DNA of 64,000 bases from Streptomyces canus. Its GTDB lineage: Bacteria > Actinomycetota > Actinomycetes > Streptomycetales > Streptomycetaceae. The stretch spans positions 10,230,001 through 10,294,000 of the forward strand of contig NZ_JAUSWW010000001.1 of assembly GCF_030815415.1 (NCBI RefSeq), written 5' to 3'. A model generated the notes under the pieces. That model was not told where the DNA came from and made no database searches. It saw nothing but the letters and a program-made list of their open reading frames with translations. The stretch's first letter is position 1. Each line of letters starts with the position of its first letter. Below are positions 9,101 through 18,518 of this stretch, one piece after another. Position numbers and translations under genes: made by a program.

Positions 9101-9674
9101 GCGTGTACGGCACCACGTTCACCTGCAGGGTGAAGGCGACCCGCGCCGCACCGGCCACGTCCGGTGCCTTCGCCTTCGCGGTGACCTCGGCCGTACCGCC
9201 CCGGGTGCCTGCGCACCGCAGCGAGGCGTGGCCGGTACCGTCCGCGTCGACCTTCCATCCGGACGCCAGGACGAAGACCGGTGCCGAACTCCTCACGGCC
9301 GTCCACCTCTTGTCGTCCATCCGGGGCTCGAGCACGACGGACACCACGGTTCCCGGCCGCACGCACAGCTCCTGTACGGGAGCGTCACCGGGAGCGACGG
9401 TCACCTCGGCGCGTCCGGCGGCACAACTTCTGGCCGCGGATGAGGGCGTGGCGGCCGACGCGGAGGGGCTTTCCCCGGTCAGGCTCGCGGGCAGGCTCGG
9501 GGACGAGGCCCCGGTGGTCGCAGGCCCGGAGGTGTGTGTCGGTGTGCTGGCTGATGGCCCGGTCGAGCGGTTTCCGGACGGACCGCCCGCCGCCGACCCG
9601 CCACTCGTCGACCCGCCGCACGCCGCCAGGACGACCATTCCGGCGACCACCCACGCTCCGGCCCACCACCGCAT
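9090..9674 (-). CDS. Putative secreted lipoprotein
   Basis: This is a 194-residue protein starting at ATG 9674 with AGGAGGG about 8 nt upstream. The N-terminus 'MRWWAGAWVVAGMVVLAACGG' region is a type II signal peptide with lipobox V-L-A-A-C. A Gly/Ser/Thr/Pro-rich tether follows (about residues 20-75). The folded C-terminal domain (about 85-194) has two Cys ('SCAAGRAEV' and 'QELCVRPG'), a third near 'SLRCAGTRGG', and an alternating beta pattern ending 'VAFTLQVNVVPY'. It looks like an Ig-like or allergen-like beta domain. The function is unknown. Confidence 0.8.
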   Translation of the reverse strand: MRWWAGAWVVAGMVVLAACGGSTSGGSAAGGPSGNRSTGPSASTPTHTSGPATTGASSPSLPASLTGESPSASAATPSSAARSCAAGRAEVTVAPGDAPVQELCVRPGTVVSVVLEPRMDDKRWTAVRSSAPVFVLASGWKVDADGTGHASLRCAGTRGGTAEVTAKAKAPDVAGAARVAFTLQVNVVPYTPQG

Positions 9675-9869
9675 GTGCGTACCCTCCTGGCCCACTCGTA
9701 CGACAACCAGCATGCACCCGCCGTCGCCGCTGGGCCGACGGAACTGTAGTACGCCCCGACACCGGCCCGGGCGCACCGGGGAGCTGAGCCGCTGAGGTCG
9801 GCGACGGGCCGGAAGTGGTTCGGAACCTGCTGTTGCCTGCGGTGCGGACACGGAGGCTGCCCGCGGGCG

Positions 9870-10006
9870 GTGGAGGCGACGCTGCCGGCTGCGACGGTGA
9901 GCGGACCGGCGGTGTAGGCAGCCTCGTTGAAGGCCTGCCCGTTGGCCGGGGTCCTGCCGACCGCGAAGACCGAGACCGCCTTGCCGCCGGTGACGGGGGC
10001 CGGCAC
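9870..10006 (-). pseudogene. Fragment of an unidentified exported protein
   Basis: One minus-strand frame contains a protein-like stretch, 'GGKAVSVFAVGRTPANGQAF' followed by an Ala/Thr/Gly-rich tail. It is cut off on both sides and has no start codon context. I interpret it as a gene remnant. Confidence 0.35.
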
Positions 10007-10022
10007 GATGCCGACCCGCGGC

Positions 10023-10184
10023 GCGCTGGGTCAACACCGTCACCGCCCGCACGGACCGGGTGGACGTCGACGCGTTGCTCATCCGGCCCGACGGCTGTGT
10101 CGCCTGGGCCTTGCCTACCGAGCAGGACCTCGACGCCATCACGCTGTGCGTGCGCTGGGCACATGGTTCGGCCAACCGGCCTGA
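10023..10184 (+). pseudogene. C-terminal remnant of FAD-dependent aromatic monooxygenase
   Basis: 'RTDRVDVDALLIRPDGCVAW' and the following helix match the thioredoxin-like tail ('VLVRPDGYVAW...') of PHBH-type FAD monooxygenases such as polyketide or rifampicin hydroxylases. The FAD-binding body of roughly 450 residues is absent, and the tail runs into unrelated sequence after 'CVRWAHG'. Confidence 0.5.
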
Positions 10185-10270
10185 GCACCGCATTAACAGT
10201 CGTCTCAGGTTCGCTCCGTATGAAGTAGGCATCCAGATGAGCGATGCAACCCGTATGTAGGAGGCTAGTG

Positions 10271-12421
10271 ATGGCAGTCAACGCAGCGCCGTCCGGGGAA
10301 GCGCCGGCCGGTCGGTTGGCAGGCCGGTGGGTGCCATGGTTGGTGATTGGCTTGTGGCTGGTGCTGGCGGCGGGCATGGTGCCGCTGAGCGGAAAGTTGA
10401 GCTCGGTCACCACCGACAGCGCCGTAGACACCCTGCCGGCCAGTGCCGAGTCCACCAAGGTGGCGGTACTGGACGACAGTCTCCCCGACGGTGACGACAA
10501 CACGGTCGTCTTCGTGTACCACCGCGCCGGCCGCATGACCGAGGCCGACCGCGCGACGGTCGAGCGCCACTACAACACCCTTGCCAAGCGGTACCCGCCG
10601 AAGGCGACGGCGGCGGTCGGCGAGGACGACGAGGGCTCACCGGCGAGCCCCTCCACCGACCGCAAGGCGATGATGTTCACCCTCGAGGTGAGCACGGCCT
10701 ACGGCGCACCGGAGGACATCGTCGGCCCGTTACGTGACGCCGCGAAGGACCGCCCCTCCGGCCTGGAACTCGACGTGACCGGCCCGGGCGCGATCGACGG
10801 CGACATGGATGCCGTCTTCGACGGCATCGACGTGCAGGTCCTCCTCACCACCATCGTCGTCGTCACGCTCCTGCTGATCCTCACCTATCGCAGCCCGGTG
10901 TTGTGGATCATCCCACTGGTGGCCGTTGGCGCGGCCGCACTGACCTCGATGGGGACCGTCTACCTGCTCGTCAAGGGCTTCGGCATCGTGGTCAACGACC
11001 AGAACTCGGCCCTGCTGACGATCCTGGTATTCGGCGTCGGCACGGACTACGCGCTGTTGCTCATCGCTCGATATCGGGAGGCACTGCACCACCATGAGAA
11101 CGTCCGGGTGGCGATGGTCCACGCGCTACGCGGCGCGGCGCCGGCCATCGTCGCGTCCGCGGCCACCGTGGTCGCCGGCCTGCTCTGCCTGCTCGTGGCG
11201 GACCTGAACAGCACCAGCGGGTTGGGCCCGATCGGTGCGGCCGGCATCCTGTGCGCGCTGGTGGCCATGCTGACGCTGTTCCCGGCGGTGCTCGTGGTGC
11301 TCGGCAGGCGGATCTTCTGGCCGGCCATCCCGCGGTTCAGCACGGCCGTGGAGGCGAAGCCGGGGCTGTGGGGACGGCTCGGCACCGCCATCAACCGCCG
11401 CCGTTGGGTGGCGACGCTCGGCTCGCTCGGAGTCCTCGGCGTGCTCGCCCTTGGGCTGGCGGGCAACACCGGCGCCCTGCGGGAGCAGGACCAGTTCCTG
11501 TCCGCGCCGGAGTCGGTCACCGGCTTCACCGTTCTCCGCCAGCACTTCCCGGAGCTCGGCGGCCAGCCGATGACGATCTTCACGCGGCCGGCGCACCAGG
11601 AGCGGGTGCTCGACATCGTCAAGGACACTCGGGGTGTGGCCCTGGCCATCCCGGAGCAGACCAGCGGTAGCTGGGCCAACATCTCCGTGTTCCCGAAGGA
11701 CGCGCCGGACACCGTCGCAGAGTACGACACGATCAAGCGGGTGCGCACCGCCGTGCACGCGGTGAGTGGGGCGGAGGCGATCGTCGGCGGGCCGAGTGCG
11801 GAGAACCTCGACACCGAGGTGACCACCAAGCGCGACGAGAAGCTGGTGATCCCGCTGGTGCTCGCCGTCGTCCTGATCGTCCTCGGGCTGCTGCTGCGCG
11901 CGATCCTGGCCCCGCTGGTCCTGATGTCCACCGTGATCGTCTCATTCGCCGCAGCCTTCGGCGGCAGCGTGTTCGTCTTCGACACGATCCTCGGGTTCAA
12001 GGGGATCGACTATTCGGTGCCGCTGCTGGCATTCCTGTTCCTGGTGGCGCTCGGCGTCGACTACAACATCTTCCTGGCCAGCCGGGCCCGGGAGGAGACC
12101 GTGCGTCTCGGCACCAGAGAGGGCATGCGCAAAGCCCTCTCGGCCACCGGTGGCGTCATCACCTCGGCAGGCCTGGTCCTGGCGGCCACGTTCGCGGTCC
12201 TCGCCACACTTCCGCTGGTGATGCTGATCGAGGTCGGGTTCCTGGTCGCCTTCGGCGTGCTGCTCGACGCCCTGCTGGTGCGGTCGGTCCTGGTGCCCGC
12301 CCTCACCTTGCTGATCGGCCGGCGGATGTGGTGGCCGAGCCGGCTGTCCCGTCCAGCGGCGGAGCTGCCGGACGGTCAACAGCCGCTCGCCGACGACGAG
12401 GAGCCCGCGCTGCAACGGTGA
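10271..12421 (+). CDS. MMPL/RND-family transporter
   Basis: This is a 716-residue integral membrane protein. ATG 10271 follows TAGGAGG about 8 nt upstream. The topology is classical for MMPL: one N-terminal TM helix ('WLVIGLWLVLAAGMVPL'), an extracytoplasmic domain, a bundle of about five TMs ('VLLTTIVVVTLLLILTY', 'LLTILVFGVGTDYALLLIARY'), then a second loop and TM set ('GVDYNIFLASRAREE'). The conserved 'GTDYALLL' and 'GVDYNIFL' Asp-Tyr motifs lie in the proton-relay helices. Relatives export lipids, siderophores or antibiotics; the substrate here is unknown. Codon 154 is TTA (10730-10732), so translation may depend on the bldA tRNA. The convergent two-component pair (12645-14767) may regulate it. 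Confidence 0.9.
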   Translation: MAVNAAPSGEAPAGRLAGRWVPWLVIGLWLVLAAGMVPLSGKLSSVTTDSAVDTLPASAESTKVAVLDDSLPDGDDNTVVFVYHRAGRMTEADRATVERHYNTLAKRYPPKATAAVGEDDEGSPASPSTDRKAMMFTLEVSTAYGAPEDIVGPLRDAAKDRPSGLELDVTGPGAIDGDMDAVFDGIDVQVLLTTIVVVTLLLILTYRSPVLWIIPLVAVGAAALTSMGTVYLLVKGFGIVVNDQNSALLTILVFGVGTDYALLLIARYREALHHHENVRVAMVHALRGAAPAIVASAATVVAGLLCLLVADLNSTSGLGPIGAAGILCALVAMLTLFPAVLVVLGRRIFWPAIPRFSTAVEAKPGLWGRLGTAINRRRWVATLGSLGVLGVLALGLAGNTGALREQDQFLSAPESVTGFTVLRQHFPELGGQPMTIFTRPAHQERVLDIVKDTRGVALAIPEQTSGSWANISVFPKDAPDTVAEYDTIKRVRTAVHAVSGAEAIVGGPSAENLDTEVTTKRDEKLVIPLVLAVVLIVLGLLLRAILAPLVLMSTVIVSFAAAFGGSVFVFDTILGFKGIDYSVPLLAFLFLVALGVDYNIFLASRAREETVRLGTREGMRKALSATGGVITSAGLVLAATFAVLATLPLVMLIEVGFLVAFGVLLDALLVRSVLVPALTLLIGRRMWWPSRLSRPAAELPDGQQPLADDEEPALQR

Positions 12422-12440
12422 GCGCGGCGGCACGGACGAG

Positions 12441-12472
12441 ATCCGGGACGGGGACCCAGCCCCGTCCCGGAT
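12441..12472. terminator. Strong terminator between transporter and sensor kinase
   Basis: A 13-bp perfect stem, ATCCGGGACGGGG (12441-12453) with 12460-12472, has a 6-nt loop and is followed by TTTCTTC. It would terminate the MMPL transcript. Confidence 0.85.
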
Positions 12473-12644
12473 TTCTTCGTGGGCCCGACGGTCGCCGCCC
12501 GTTGGTCCTGCGCCACGCGCCGGGGCTGAGGTCGGCGCATCGCGGTTTCCTTCCCCGACTATGAGCCGCGCGGGGCCAGGCCCGAGGGCCGCCGTCCCTT
12601 GTCCTGCGCCGCGCCGCCGGGGCGGGCCAGCGCACCGCGGTGTC

Positions 12645-14078
12645 CTACCCGGCGGTGAGCCGCGCGATCGGGGCGGGCGGGGCCGCGGCCGGAAGGTCGA
12701 CCCGAAGCAGCGCGCCACCGCGAGCGGAGCGGGCGACGGTGGCCCGGCCGCCGTGGGCGTCGACGACCCGCTGCACGATCGACAGCCCCAGACCGGATCC
12801 CGGCAACGCCCGGGCACTGTCGGCACGGTAGAACCGGTCGAACACCCGCGGTACGTCGGCGGCGTCGATACCCGGCCCGGCATCGTCGACCTCGAGCACC
12901 GCCGACGCGCCCTCGGCACGGAGCCGGACCTGGACCGGCTGGCCCGCGGCGGACCACTTGCCGGCGTTGTCGATGAGGTTGAGCACCGCCCGCTCGAGCG
13001 CAGCGGGACGTCCGCTCACCCACACAGAGGTCACGTCGAGCGCGACCTCGATGTCGGGCACGCGGGAACGCGCCCGGGTCGCGGCGGCCACCACCACGTC
13101 GGCGAGGTCGAGCACCTCGGTGCTCTCGTCGCTGACGTCACCGCGCGCCAGGTCGGTCAGCTCGGCGGCAAGAGTGCTCAACTCGGCCACCTCGGCGCCG
13201 AGATCGTTGAGCAGCCGGGTCCGGCTCTCCGCCGGCAGTGCGCTGTCCAGGGTGCCGCGCCGATCGAGCCGGATCAGCAGCTCGACGTTGAGGCGCAGGC
13301 TGGTGAGCGGGGTCTTGAGCTCGTGGGCAGCGTCCTCGGCAAGCAGCCGCTGGGCCCGCCGGGAGTCCCGCAGCGCGGCGAGCATGTCGTTGATCGACTG
13401 GATCAGCCGCCGGATCTCCCCACCGCCCTCATCCGGGATGTCGGCGTCGAGATCCCGGGTGTGCGCGACACGTACCGCGGCGGCGGTCAGCCGGTCGATC
13501 GGCGCCAGCCCGGTCCGCGCCACGGTCCGCCCGACAAGGGCGCCGCCGACCACGCAGAGCAGCCCGATCAGCAGCATGCCCAACCCGAACCGGTTGATCG
13601 GGCTGTCGTCGACGACGCGGGCCACCTGGACCGCGCCGTCGCCCGCCCTCAGCGTGTAGATGATGTAGCCGTCGTCGTCGCTGTCGTTCGACTCCATCAG
13701 GTCGGCCGACGCGCCCTGCGCCACGCGCCCGGCGTGCTCGCTGACCGGGGGCAGCGCGGGTTGGCCGGCCGGCGTCCGGATCGAGCCGTCGGGCAGGATG
13801 ACCCGCACCAGCCGACCGGATCCGGGATACGGCGGTAGCTGAACCTGCGCCAGACCGGCGCGCTCCGCGTTCGTCGCCAGCACGCGGGAGTCGGCGCGTA
13901 GCTGATTCTCGGCGGTGTCCCGCAGCTCCCAGTCCAGTAGCTCGCTGGCCACCTGGAAGGCCACGAACACGCTGACCGCGATGGCCGTCGCCGCGATCAC
14001 CGTCAGTCTGGTCCGCAGGGACCGCCGGCGCCACCATCGGGTCAGCCGGCGCGGTTCCCGGCCGGCGGGCCTGCTCAC
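12645..14078 (-). CDS. Sensor histidine kinase (MprB/OmpR-partner type)
   Basis: This is a 477-residue membrane kinase. TM1 ('LTVIAATAIAVSVFVAF', about 25-42) and TM2 ('GMLLIGLLCVVGGALVG', about 167-183) bracket an extracytoplasmic sensor of about 120 residues. A HAMP linker ('GLAPIDRLTAAAVRVAHT') comes next. His252 in 'DAAHELKTPL' is the phosphoacceptor. The HATPase region shows an N box 'NLIDNAGKWS', G1 'DDAGPGI', F box 'VFDRFYR' and G2 'GSGLGLSIV', so it looks active. It overlaps the upstream response-regulator gene by 4 nt (ATGA), indicating translational coupling. The convergent MMPL transporter suggests a role in envelope or drug stress. Confidence 0.92.
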   Translation of the reverse strand: MSRPAGREPRRLTRWWRRRSLRTRLTVIAATAIAVSVFVAFQVASELLDWELRDTAENQLRADSRVLATNAERAGLAQVQLPPYPGSGRLVRVILPDGSIRTPAGQPALPPVSEHAGRVAQGASADLMESNDSDDDGYIIYTLRAGDGAVQVARVVDDSPINRFGLGMLLIGLLCVVGGALVGRTVARTGLAPIDRLTAAAVRVAHTRDLDADIPDEGGGEIRRLIQSINDMLAALRDSRRAQRLLAEDAAHELKTPLTSLRLNVELLIRLDRRGTLDSALPAESRTRLLNDLGAEVAELSTLAAELTDLARGDVSDESTEVLDLADVVVAAATRARSRVPDIEVALDVTSVWVSGRPAALERAVLNLIDNAGKWSAAGQPVQVRLRAEGASAVLEVDDAGPGIDAADVPRVFDRFYRADSARALPGSGLGLSIVQRVVDAHGGRATVARSARGGALLRVDLPAAAPPAPIARLTAG

Positions 14079-14767
14079 GGAGGAGTCTCCCGCAACGTGT
14101 ATCCCAGGCCGCGCAGCGTGTAGATCAACCGCGGCTCACCCTCGGCCTCCATCTTGCGGCGCAGGTAGCTCACGTATACCTGGAGGTTGTTGGCGGTGGA
14201 GCTCATGCCGAAGCCCCAGATCGCCTCGAACAGCGCGTCGCGGGTCAAGACCCGAGTCGCGTTGCCCATGAGGACCTGCAGGAGGGAAAACTCGGTCCGG
14301 GTCAGGCGCAGCGGCCGTCCGCCCCGCCACGCCTCGAACCTGTCGGGATCGAGCCGGACGTCGGCGAACGACAGGATCTGCGACTCCTCGTCGGTCGGCG
14401 TGCGCCGGCGCAGCAGGGCCCGCACCCGGGCCAGCAACTCCTCGGTGGCGAACGGCTTGGGCAGGTAGTCGTCGGCGCCCGCGTCCAGCCCCGCGACCCG
14501 GTCGGAGACCTGGTCACGGGCGGTCAGCATCAGCACTGGCAGATCCCGACCCGCGGCCCGCAACCGCCGGCAGGTCTCCAACCCGCCGAGGCGGGGCATC
14601 ATCACGTCGAGGAGCAGCAGATCCAGCGTGTCACCGCTGGCCCCACCGACCCCGTCGAGCACGGCGAGACCGTTGGTGACGGTGCTGGTGTCGTAACCCT
14701 CGACCTGGAGCACCCGCTCCAGCGACTCACGGATGGCCACGTCATCATCCGCGATCATGATCCGCAC
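14075..14767 (-). CDS. OmpR/PhoB-family response regulator
   Basis: This is a 230-residue protein. The receiver domain (about 1-118) has the acidic pocket 'IADDD', phosphoacceptor Asp54 in 'LLLDVMMPRL', and Lys104 in 'YLPKPF'. The C-terminal winged helix (about 130-226) shows 'LTRTEFSLLQVLMGNATRVL' and 'YVSYLRRKME...YTLRGLGYTL', typical of OmpR/PhoB. It is cotranscribed with the downstream kinase, with 4 nt shared. It resembles MprA-like envelope-stress regulators. Target genes cannot be read from the sequence. Confidence 0.93.
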   Translation of the reverse strand: MRIMIADDDVAIRESLERVLQVEGYDTSTVTNGLAVLDGVGGASGDTLDLLLLDVMMPRLGGLETCRRLRAAGRDLPVLMLTARDQVSDRVAGLDAGADDYLPKPFATEELLARVRALLRRRTPTDEESQILSFADVRLDPDRFEAWRGGRPLRLTRTEFSLLQVLMGNATRVLTRDALFEAIWGFGMSSTANNLQVYVSYLRRKMEAEGEPRLIYTLRGLGYTLRETPP

Positions 14768-14991
14768 GCCGGCCCGCCCCCTTCCAGTCGATGTTTTTGG
14801 CGCTCATTGTCTCCGACCAACCTGAGGCCAGGATTAGAGCGTCGCTGGGGACCGCGCTCTTACGAATGCCTAAGAAATGGAACCTACTACGAGCATCTGC
14901 CCCGCAGTTCGGAGTCGCGGGTGTACTGGGCGTTGACCGCGGTGATACTGCGTCAGCTGACCGGGGAGACCACTTCGGCCTGGCGCACCGC

Positions 14992-15404
14992 ATGACCGGC
15001 GGGGAGCTGACGCTCGGCGCGGTGCTGGCGCGGCTGGGGGATCGGGAACGCGAGATCACCGCACAGGCCGAGACGATGCGGGAACAGGTCGCGCAGCTGA
15101 CCGCACAGGTCGACGAACCCGGCCGGGCCGCCGAGGAAGTCCGGATCACCCGCAAGACGCTGCTGGGGCCGCCCGCGCCGCCGGCACCGAAGCTGCCGGA
15201 GCATCCGGCCTACCAGCAGATCATGGCGGTGTTCACCGCGGCCGACGCACCCGCTGCGGTCCCGGCAGGTGTGCGAGGCCATGGACTTGGCGGTCGCGCC
15301 CAACAACATGAACAACGTTCGCCTCAAGCTCAAGCGGCTGGCCGGCCGCGGGATCCTGACCGAGACCGAACGAACCAGGCTTGTTCACCCGGCCTCGGCC
15401 GTAG
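14992..15404 (+). pseudogene. Coiled-coil / winged-helix protein, two frameshifts
   Basis: This is a broken paralogue of the proteins at 7-507 and 41779-42315. Frame 1 gives the coiled coil ('LTLGAVLARLGDREREI', 'AETMREQVAQLTAQV') and 'AYQQIMAVFTAADAP'. At about 15245 one extra C moves the reading to 'LRSRQVCEAMDLAVAPNNMN' and 'RLKLKRLAGRGILTETE'. At about 15370 the frame changes again to 'EPGLFTRPRP' and a TAG at 15402-15404. The order of pieces is preserved, so decay is recent. Base-calling error is an alternative explanation. Confidence 0.75.
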
Positions 15405-15540
15405 CCGACCGACGTCGCCATACGGTGCGGTGGCTGACGCTCCGTTGCCAGTCCCCGACCCTCCTGAGCTGCCGTTGCGACTTGGCGGACTCAGCAGCGG
15501 CGAACGATCACAGCCGATCGGTTGTGCAAGCCCGGGACTT

Positions 15541-16923
15541 TCAGTCCCTGGCCGTTGACAGGAGATCCGCGGCCGTGACGCGATGGAGGTGTATCAGCAC
15601 GTCGAACTGGCGCCCGAGTGAGGTTTGGTAGGGGTCTTCCGGCCAGGCGTTCCCGATGGAGCGGGTCAGCCGCTTCTCCATCAGCCAGTCTCGCGCCGGC
15701 TCGGGCACGGCCCGCAGATCGACGTAGTAGTCCCGGCGCGAGACTCGCTCCAGCACCTCCTCGTTGCTGCCCGCGCCCAGCGGCTTCACGGAGAAGCGGC
15801 GGTAGGGCTCCTCCGGATCCGTCAGATCCATCGCGTTGAACGAGCCCTGCCCGAAGGTGTAACCGATGTTCACGTACTCGGCCCCGACCGTCTGGCGTAT
15901 GAACTCCCCCTGGGTCTTCGGATACTGCTCAGGGTTGTCGGACTCGTAGGAGACATGGCCGTTGTGGGCCGACAACAGCATCCGGTGGCCGGTCTGCCGC
16001 TGCCACCACACAGTGTTCTCCGCCATGATCTGGTCGCGGTAGAGCATGGCCCGAGCGATCTTCTCCGGGTCGGAGAAGTCGTAGTACGCGTAGAGGGTGC
16101 CGGTCTGGGATACGGCCCTGGCGTGCTGGAGGATCCACTCGTACGCCTGCCGGTCCCCGTCCGGCCCCTGCGCCTGAAGCAGCTGGTAGGCGCGCCGCAC
16201 ATCCGCGGCCGTCTGCTCGCGCTCGGCGATGGGCTTGGCCATGTTCTCGTTGACGGTCTGCTCCACGCTCCCCGTCGGCCGGAGCTCGCGGTAGAGGCGG
16301 CGGAACTCCGGCAGCAGCTTCGGGTGGTGCGCGGAAACATAGTCCGTGACCGCGTCGAAGAGCTCAGGTCCCGCGTAACCGTTGTCCTCACCCATGAACT
16401 GCACGGGGCGGTCGGGGTGGCGAACGTTGTGGGCGCGCATCCACCTCAGCAGATCGAGATACTCGCGGGTGTTCCATATCCGGTACGAGCTCTGGAACTC
16501 CTCCCGCATGAGCTTCTCCGGGTCGCCCTTCCCGTACAACACGTACTCGTTGAGGACCAGGCCGGTGGACCAGGGCGCCTCCAGCGCGAAGGTGGTGAAG
16601 CCTTGCTCCTCGACGAGGTACCGGAAGAGGCGGTGCTTCATCGTGAAGAACTGCCGAGAGCTGTGCGTAGCCTCACCCAGGCCGACGATCTTCGCCGAGC
16701 CGATCATGCGGCCGAGCGGGCGCAGATCGCTGCCGGGGGCGCCGGCCTCCGTGGAACGCAGCGGCTCCGCGACGCGCGCCAGTTCGCGCACCGGATCGGT
16801 GGTGGTCATCGCGTGCGCGTGCGCCGGCCGGGCGGCGACCGTCAGCGTGCCGACCCCGAGCGTCAGCGCCAGCAGGAGCAGCAGTAACGGATGCAATCGA
16901 TGTGATCTGTGAAATACAGGCAT
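15541..16923 (-). CDS. Secreted erythromycin-esterase-family protein
   Basis: This is a 460-residue protein with a signal peptide ('LHPLLLLLLALTLGVGTLTV' then 'ARPAHAHA'). The mature part is an erythromycin esterase (EreA/EreB, PF05139) fold: 'IVGLGEATHSSRQFF' carries the conserved Glu and the catalytic His, and 'FALEAPWSTG', 'FMGEDNGYAG' and 'LLSAHNGHVSY' follow in order, as in the family. Cytoplasmic Ere enzymes hydrolyse the macrolide lactone. A secreted relative in an antibiotic producer could act outside the cell or on a different ester, so the substrate is uncertain. The ATG at 16923 has no strong Shine-Dalgarno. Confidence 0.85.
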   Translation of the reverse strand: MPVFHRSHRLHPLLLLLLALTLGVGTLTVAARPAHAHAMTTTDPVRELARVAEPLRSTEAGAPGSDLRPLGRMIGSAKIVGLGEATHSSRQFFTMKHRLFRYLVEEQGFTTFALEAPWSTGLVLNEYVLYGKGDPEKLMREEFQSSYRIWNTREYLDLLRWMRAHNVRHPDRPVQFMGEDNGYAGPELFDAVTDYVSAHHPKLLPEFRRLYRELRPTGSVEQTVNENMAKPIAEREQTAADVRRAYQLLQAQGPDGDRQAYEWILQHARAVSQTGTLYAYYDFSDPEKIARAMLYRDQIMAENTVWWQRQTGHRMLLSAHNGHVSYESDNPEQYPKTQGEFIRQTVGAEYVNIGYTFGQGSFNAMDLTDPEEPYRRFSVKPLGAGSNEEVLERVSRRDYYVDLRAVPEPARDWLMEKRLTRSIGNAWPEDPYQTSLGRQFDVLIHLHRVTAADLLSTARD

Positions 16924-17157
16924 GGATCAAGGCTGCCGATGGGCGGCAGGTCCCGGGCAGCCTGCCACCTTCAGTTTTCCTCCTGGGGATAACCACAGGT
17001 CCGCTGTAGAGCAGCTGCCACTCCGGGACCTGCCGCCTGCCTGCGGCGCCCCCACCCATGACTCGACCATCACTGATGCCGTGAGACAAGCCACATGGAA
17101 TGGGACGCGAGTCACCCCAGTGAGTGACCGCACCCTCGACAACCGCCACTGGACTTG
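16924..17157. other. Intergenic gap without a gene
   Basis: About 230 bp between the esterase start and the tnpB element. No supported ORF was found. It presumably contains the esterase promoter and the target flank of the IS200/IS605-type element. Confidence 0.5.
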
Positions 17158-17164
17158 ACTTCCT

Positions 17165-17184
17165 CCCCCGCCTAAAGGCGGGGG
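17165..17184. repeat. Subterminal hairpin of tnpB element, 3' (right) end
   Basis: CCCCCGCC (17165-17172) and GGCGGGGG (17177-17184) form an 8-bp stem with a TAAA loop, embedded in TTCCTC...ATTCC. It abuts the 3' end of tnpB and matches the hairpin at the other end in context. Such hairpins mark IS200/IS605 ends. Confidence 0.75.
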
Positions 17185-18378
17185 ATTCCAGCGGTCGCCC
17201 GCTGGGGTTCCTGCTTCAGCGACGACCGCCCCGTCCGGGAGGACTCCCGTTGAGGTCTTACACCGTCTCCACAGGCAGACGCCGCCAGCCCGGCGGCCAG
17301 GATGTTGCGTGCCGCGTTCACGTCGCGGTCATGCACCGCGCCGCAGACGCACGTCCACGCACGGACGTTCAGCGGCATCTTCGCCGCGACCGTGCCGCAG
17401 TTCCCGCACAGCTTGCTGCTGGGGAAGAAGCGGTCGATCACGACGAGCTCGCGCCCGTACCAGGCGCACTTGTACGCCAGCATGGAGCGCAGTTGCGTCC
17501 ACGACGCATCACTGATGGCGCGTGCGAGTGTGCCGTTCTTCAGCAGGTTGCGGACGCTCAGGTCCTCGATCACGACCGTTTGATTCTCACGGACGAGCCG
17601 AGTCGACAACTTGTGCAGCACGTCGCGGCGCCGGTCGACGACCCGCGCATGCACACGGGCCACTTCGCGGCGGGCTTTCTCCCCGTTCGCCGAGCCCTTC
17701 GCCTTGCGCGACAGCGCACGCTGCGCGCGCCAGCAGTGCCCGGTCACGCCGTTCGTGCCGGGGATTGGTGATCTTTTCCCCGGTGGACAGGGTCACCAGG
17801 GAGGTGATCCCGGCGTCCAGGCCCACCGCGTTCGCGGTGGCCGGCGCCGGGGCGATGGTGTCCTCGCACAGCGGGGAGACGAACCAGCGGCCCGCCGCGT
17901 CCCGGGACACCGTCACCGTGGTCGGCTCCGTCCCCTCGGGCAGCGGACGCGACCAGCGGATGTCCAACGGCTCGGCCATCTTCGCCAAAGTCAGCGCTCC
18001 GTCGCGCCATGTGAAGGCACTACGCGTGTACTCGGCCGACGCCCGGGACTTCTTGCGGCTCTTGTACCGCGGGTACTTCGCGCGCTGGGCGAAGAAGTTC
18101 CCGAACGCCGTCTGCAGATGGCGCAGCGCCTGCTGCAGCAGCACCGAGGACACCTCCGCCAAAAAAGCCAGTTCCTCGGTCTTCTTCCACTGCGTCAGCG
18201 CGGCCGAGGACTGCACATAGGAGATGCGGCGCTGCTCGCCGTACCAGGCCCGAGTCCGCTCCTCCAGCGCCTTGTTGTAGACGAGGCGGACACAGCCGAA
18301 CGTGCGCGACAGCTCAGCCGCCTGCTCGCCGATGGGGTAAAAGCGGTACTTGAATGCCCGCTTGACCTGCCGCGTCAC
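17172..18378 (-). pseudogene. tnpB: TnpB (IS605 OrfB) RNA-guided nuclease, frameshifted
   Basis: A GTG start at 18378 begins 'VKRAFKYRFYP', the canonical TnpB N-terminus. The first frame (17587-18378) includes 'AVGLDAGITSLVTLSTG' with the first RuvC Asp. At about 17745 the reading moves to the frame of 17172-17747, which carries 'VVIEDLSVRNLL' (RuvC Glu), the zinc-ribbon 'LCGNCG...CVCG' and 'HDRDVNAARNIL' (last RuvC Asp). All catalytic residues are present but split between frames, so the copy is probably inactive unless frameshifting occurs. No tnpA is present, which makes it an IS1341-like element. A guide (omega) RNA would be expected to overlap the tnpB 3' end near 17160-17330. Confidence 0.85.
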
Positions 18379-18498
18379 ACGTCACACGCTATCAACTTCC
18401 GTGTGGGCAGCGGGTGTCGGCAGGTGGACTGCGCACACCGGTCCGCCCTGGCGGCGAACCGGCTTCCCTTGCCCTGCTCCGCAGGAGCTTCATTTCCT

Positions 18499-18518
18499 CC
18501 CCGGCCTAAACGCCGGGG
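18499..18518. repeat. Subterminal hairpin of tnpB element, 5' (left) end
   Basis: CCCCGGC (18499-18505) pairs with GCCGGGG (18512-18518), again inside TTCCTC...TATCC like the hairpin at 17165-17184. Together they bound the tnpB element to roughly 17158-18525. Confidence 0.7.

Noticed and set aside
12561..13838. 425-codon plus-strand frame opposite the histidine kinase
   Set aside because: It is a shadow frame. The minus strand has H, N, G1 and G2 boxes in order.
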